Below, piece after piece: positions 62,099-64,000 of a stretch of 64,000 nucleotides of DNA. Positions within the stretch are counted from its first letter, which is position 1, and the number at the start of each line of letters is the position of its first letter. Source of the DNA: Mixta sp. Marseille-Q2659 (GTDB lineage Bacteria; Pseudomonadota; Gammaproteobacteria; Enterobacterales; Enterobacteriaceae). The notes beneath the pieces are model-generated. The model was not told the origin of the DNA and did no database searches. It saw nothing but the letters and a program-made list of their open reading frames with translations. The position numbers were made by a program, and so were the translations under genes. The stretch covers positions 310,001-374,000 of the forward strand of contig NZ_CALNWY010000001.1 in assembly GCF_940807255.1 (NCBI RefSeq). Reading direction: 5' to 3'.

Positions 62099-64000
62099 TC
62101 AGAACAGGGGACGTATATCCGGCACCGGCGACAGCGTGTGGTTAAAGCACTTATCGTAATAGCGCTGAATTTCCACGATGCGTTTGCGGTTGCGGTGGAT
62201 ACGGCGCAGCGCCAGCAGGCCGTTAATGATGGCGCTCAGGCTCAGCGCCACCAGCAGCAGCGAGGTAAAAAGATAACGCCACATAGTGAGCATATCCGGC
62301 GCGCTGTGCAGCGCGATATGCTGCGTGCCATTCGCGTCGGTATGAATACTGGTGATGATGCCGGAGGCGCTAAATGAGGTATGCAGCAGCATTCCCGCCA
62401 GGCGTTGGAGTTCATCCCACTGATCCGATGCGTTGAAATCAAACAGGGAAACGGTCGGTTGCGGATGATTAACCAGCTGGCGGCCCTCATCGCTGACAAT
62501 CAGGAATCCGCCGGGCGGCGGGCTGTTCAGCGCTTCGGCGGCCCGATGCGTTTCACGATAGAAAAAGGTTGAGGTGGCGGTAGTTACCAGGTTTTCCAGC
62601 GCTTCGGCGCTAACCGGACGCAGCAGCACATTCATGCCGTTTAACGCCCCGGAGGAGGCGCGGCCGACCAGCGTTTCCCAGTCTTTCGCATTGCCAAGGT
62701 TAACCAGCGCGTTTTTCAGCCTGACGCAATCCTGCTGCTGGCTACACAGCTCCTGGGTTTTCAGCACCAGATCGGAAAAGTCATCCAACAGGATCATGCC
62801 TGATTTCTGGATCGCCGTCGCCAGCTGCGGGTTGAGCTTGCTGTCAGTGTTATTTTGCGGATGCAGCTGTTGATTGGTTAAATCCACCAGTGCCGAGGCT
62901 TTATCAATAATTTCTGACTGTGGCAGCGGCAGGGGAGAGGCCATATTCCAGTAAATCGCCGAGCAGTCGAACGGCATAAACGCATAGCTGCGGTTGCTCT
63001 GATAGCTGGCAGGGACGGAACACATGCCGGTGCCGCTAACTTTCAGGCTGTCGCCGACGTGCAGCGTCGCCTGTTCCAGCGCGGCCACGGAATTAACCTC
63101 GATTCGCTCGGAGCCTTTCAGCCACGCCAGACTGAGTTTCAGCGGCATAGTCAGCGGCACCCAACTGATCAGCAGCGCCAGTACCAGCAGCGAACCGCAG
63201 GCCAGCACCATGTTCTTTTTCCAGCGCTGAATCGGGAAGTTACGCACTTCATCCTGCAGCGACAGGAAACGGCCCTGCCGCACGACCTGACGGTTCAGAT
63301 AGATATCCACATCGGTCGTCTGGCCTAAATCGTGCGCCACATACGGCTGCCAGTGCGGCGGATAGACCAGGTCGATAATGCCGAGAGAGATATTGTTGAC
63401 CTGCCCCTGGTTCGATTCGCTAAACAGCCCCCAGCGCTTCGGCGCGCCGCGCAAGCAGTGGATTTCGCGCAGATCTTTTTCACGTGGCCGACGGTACATA
63501 AACCACAGGCTGACCAGAATAATGATGACGCTGACGCTGACCAGCCACGGCATAAAGATAAGCGGCGTCAGCAGGCTGATAAAAAAGAGCAACAGGCCGC
63601 CGCTGATTACCGTGGCTTCGCGCGAGCCGTCGCTGCGCGACAGGCTATGCTCCTCCGGCGTCTCTTTGCGCACCTGAAGTAGCTCGACGTTTTCGCTCTG
63701 TTCCTGCCGAATCGAGGCATTGGTGGCGCTGGGACGCACCACCGTCGGCAGCATGCTTTGCTCGCCGGCATAATTCACCAGCGAATGGCCGTTCAGGGAG
63801 ATGACCAGCGGAATAGAGTGGGTTTTAATCAGCTCGACAAAGTTCTCTTCGGCGATGTACTGCTCCCACAGCGGCGGAAGGTGTACCTCAAGCGCGTCGA
63901 GATAGTAGCGCCATTTTTGCGGATCGTCGGTAGAAAGCCCGTAGCGGGTAATCGCGCGGGTAACAGGATAAACTTTATTGCTTTGCGAGCTGAGCGACAG
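62099..64000 (-). CDS. igaA: IgaA (YrfF), negative regulator of Rcs signalling, 3' part only
   Basis: The gene runs from the window end to 62099; 633 residues are visible and the N-terminal part is outside. IgaA is an inner-membrane protein that restrains the Rcs phosphorelay and is normally essential when Rcs is intact. The visible part starts with TRAITRYGLSTDDPQKWRYY, has membrane segments near GGLLLFFISLLTPLIFMPWLV, MVLACGSLLVLALLISWVP and MWRYLFTSLLLVALSLSA, and a long periplasmic domain with four cysteines. The reading frame is open across the end, so the shorter 559-residue start at 63778 is not real. Confidence 0.92.
   Translation of the reverse strand: MSLSSQSNKVYPVTRAITRYGLSTDDPQKWRYYLDALEVHLPPLWEQYIAEENFVELIKTHSIPLVISLNGHSLVNYAGEQSMLPTVVRPSATNASIRQEQSENVELLQVRKETPEEHSLSRSDGSREATVISGGLLLFFISLLTPLIFMPWLVSVSVIIILVSLWFMYRRPREKDLREIHCLRGAPKRWGLFSESNQGQVNNISLGIIDLVYPPHWQPYVAHDLGQTTDVDIYLNRQVVRQGRFLSLQDEVRNFPIQRWKKNMVLACGSLLVLALLISWVPLTMPLKLSLAWLKGSERIEVNSVAALEQATLHVGDSLKVSGTGMCSVPASYQSNRSYAFMPFDCSAIYWNMASPLPLPQSEIIDKASALVDLTNQQLHPQNNTDSKLNPQLATAIQKSGMILLDDFSDLVLKTQELCSQQQDCVRLKNALVNLGNAKDWETLVGRASSGALNGMNVLLRPVSAEALENLVTTATSTFFYRETHRAAEALNSPPPGGFLIVSDEGRQLVNHPQPTVSLFDFNASDQWDELQRLAGMLLHTSFSASGIITSIHTDANGTQHIALHSAPDMLTMWRYLFTSLLLVALSLSAIINGLLALRRIHRNRKRIVEIQRYYDKCFNHTLSPVPDIRPLF

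Noticed and set aside
63778-64000. igaA starting at 63778
   Set aside because: The frame remains open to the window edge and the extra residues match the IgaA family, so the gene is cut by the window.

Overview
The window is chromosomal DNA from an enterobacterium. Nearly every gene has a close Escherichia coli K-12 counterpart, and the order follows the E. coli panZ-liv-ugp-ggt-gnt-asd-glg-glp-mal-bioH-feo-greB-ompR-pck-hsl-igaA segment. The differences from E. coli (gntT, feoC, yhgE, yhhX and rtcBA absent; DUF943/DUF3289 genes and a YjbE-like gene present) suggest Erwiniaceae such as Pantoea, Mixta or Erwinia. That placement is an inference from remembered gene order and GC-rich codon use, not from a search.

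Layout. 1-5446: end of panZ, then the branched-chain amino acid ABC transporter livKHMGF. 5447-5874: a strongly palindromic intergenic element and a PhoB site array. 5875-10809: the glycerol-3-phosphate/glycerophosphodiester system ugpBAECQ. 10810-12422: an Rpn-family nuclease gene lying between a partial and a complete copy of the yhhA 3' end. 12626-16053: ggt, yhhY, the small RNA RyhB with its Fur box, and yhhW. 16218-21339: gntR, gntK, gntU, yhgN and asd. 21696-31136: the glycogen operon glgBXCAP. 31226-35026: glpD facing glpEGR. 35181-42900: malT divergent from malPQ. 43016-44342: an AT-rich accessory island with a DUF943 gene and a frameshifted DUF3289 gene. 44801-46931: nfuA, gntX, bioH. 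47107-49121: a DUF1471 protein and a GH13 sugar phosphorylase. 49205-54895: feoAB, tex (yhgF), greB. 55021-57887: a YjbE-like secreted peptide, then ompR-envZ. 58027-64000: pckA (frameshifted at its 3' end), hslO, hslR, yrfG and the 3' part of igaA.

The genes form a carbon and nutrient block. Gluconate, glycerol-3-phosphate, maltodextrin and glycogen metabolism are encoded side by side. Several local regulatory sites are readable: a perfect GntR operator before gntK, tandem GlpR operators before glpD, MalT-like boxes before malP, an 11-bp-periodic PhoB array before ugpB, Fur boxes at ryhB and feoA, an FNR-like site at feoA, and an IscR type-2 site at nfuA.

The observations most worth following are: (i) a 10-nt tandem repeat inside the DUF3289 gene whose copy number sets the reading frame (the present four-copy allele is off; two or five copies would restore it); (ii) a one-base loss in an A-run near the pckA 3' end; (iii) the yhhA 3'-end duplication around the Rpn gene; (iv) a cloverleaf-like palindromic element upstream of ugpB; and (v) a glucosylglycerate-phosphorylase-like enzyme at an unusual locus.
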